Made by a program: the position numbers and the translations under genes. Positions 5,728 through 5,913 of a stretch of DNA of 5,913 nucleotides are shown here, one piece after another; the stretch's first letter is position 1; each line of letters begins with the position of its first letter. The DNA lies in contig CAIUHY010000044.1 of the NCBI GenBank assembly GCA_903899145.1, positions 1-5,913 on the forward strand, in the 5' to 3' direction. Below the pieces are notes generated by a model. The model was given only the letters and a program-made list of their open reading frames with translations, was not told where the DNA came from and searched no databases. The DNA is from an uncultured Actinomycetes bacterium (GTDB lineage: Bacteria > Actinomycetota > Actinomycetes > Nanopelagicales > Nanopelagicaceae).

Positions 5728-5787
5728 GTGTATGAATTAAATACGAGTGACTTAAGGGTGGGGGTGTATGAATTAGTGTATGAATTA
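5728..5787. repeat. Three direct copies of a 12-bp repeat (gtgtatgaatta)
   Basis: Exact copies lie at 5728-5739, 5764-5775 and 5776-5787. The last two are in direct tandem, and the first is 36 bp (three unit lengths) ahead of the second. The first two share an extra G on the left. The copies lie 114-173 bp before the DarT-like start codon and could be regulator-binding sites, iteron-like sites, or a decayed tandem array whose two middle units have diverged. Confidence 0.7.
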
Positions 5788-5855
5788 GCGTCACTAACCG
5801 TCCTAAACCAAGTGAAAACTGGTCTTGTGAATGTCAGTGGGTGTTGTCATAATTA

Positions 5856-5871
5856 GTGCGAAAGGTCGCAC
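5856..5871. repeat. Perfect 6-bp hairpin
   Basis: GTGCGA (5856-5861) and TCGCAC (5866-5871) pair perfectly around the loop AAGG. Neither strand has a T-run after it, so it is not a standard terminator. It could be an operator or part of a structured RNA reaching beyond the window. The function is unknown. Confidence 0.4.
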
Positions 5872-5913
5872 AATTACATATAAATACGCTTGATATATAG
5901 ATCAACTATCTGG

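Larger units (their letters stand above)
5615..5913. other. Gene-free stretch upstream of the DarT-like gene
   Basis: No coding region, tRNA or rRNA can be supported in these 299 bases. The part next to 5615 must hold the leader and promoter of the DarT-like gene on the minus strand, but I see no convincing -35/-10 pair. Further right are three copies of a 12-bp repeat, a perfect small hairpin and A+T-rich sequence to the window edge. One long-range pairing, GGGCTAC (5682-5688) with GTAAGCCC (5718-5725), could form a bulged stem around 29 bases. Confidence 0.6.

Noticed and set aside
5728..5856. Short plus-strand frame of about 42 codons through the three 12-bp repeats (V-Y-E-L repeated)
   Set aside because: It has no ribosome binding site, no ATG start and no recognisable protein; the repetition is explained by the DNA repeat.
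5615..5913. CRISPR array, tRNA or attachment site in the right-hand gene-free stretch
   Set aside because: The repeats are too short and lack regular spacers, no cloverleaf could be drawn, and no integrase or duplicated tRNA end is present.

Overview
The window looks like a chromosome piece from a low-G+C planktonic freshwater actinobacterium, most likely of the acI / 'Candidatus Nanopelagicales' (Planktophila-type) group. The reasons are the C-terminal end of an actinorhodopsin gene, a split actinobacterial-type lycopene cyclase (CrtYc/CrtYd), a Brp/Blh carotene dioxygenase, very tight gene packing, and A+T-rich sequence throughout. The taxonomic call is inference from gene content; no rRNA or marker gene is present.

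Left part (1-2145), retinal and light module. The window opens inside an actinorhodopsin gene (helix F end plus helix G with the retinal-binding lysine), closed by a perfect 16-bp stem-loop terminator. A small membrane protein of unknown function follows. It meets tail to tail, with no base between stop codons, the leftward pair crtYc-crtYd, which together make a heterodimeric lycopene beta-cyclase (lycopene to beta-carotene). Diverging from that pair across about 47 bp is blh, whose product cleaves beta-carotene to retinal, the chromophore of the rhodopsin. The lycopene-making genes (crtE/B/I) are not in the window.

Middle part (2148-3906). A leftward multi-pass membrane protein with two glutamate-pair motifs (ExxE) resembles the FTR1-like / COG4280 type of putative metal transporters. 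Diverging from it is a wrecked catalase-peroxidase gene. About 80 N-terminal residues are joined directly, in another frame, to the C-terminal domain. All haem and catalytic segments are missing, with further small deletions and a frameshifted tail. Loss of KatG would leave the cell dependent on other peroxide-removing enzymes or neighbouring organisms.

Right part (3930-5913), a probable defence or toxin module. A rightward 309-residue protein has an N-terminal Swt1-like HEPN domain (RNxxxH motif, a ribonuclease signature), an acidic coiled coil and a separate C-terminal domain. It converges, with a 4-nt overlap of the ends, on a leftward DarT-like DNA ADP-ribosyltransferase gene. Neither of the known DarT antitoxins (DarG macrodomain, NADAR) is in the window. 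This HEPN / DarT-like pair beside a decayed katG is the most novel part. The last 299 bases have no gene that I can support, but hold three copies of a 12-bp repeat and a perfect hairpin.
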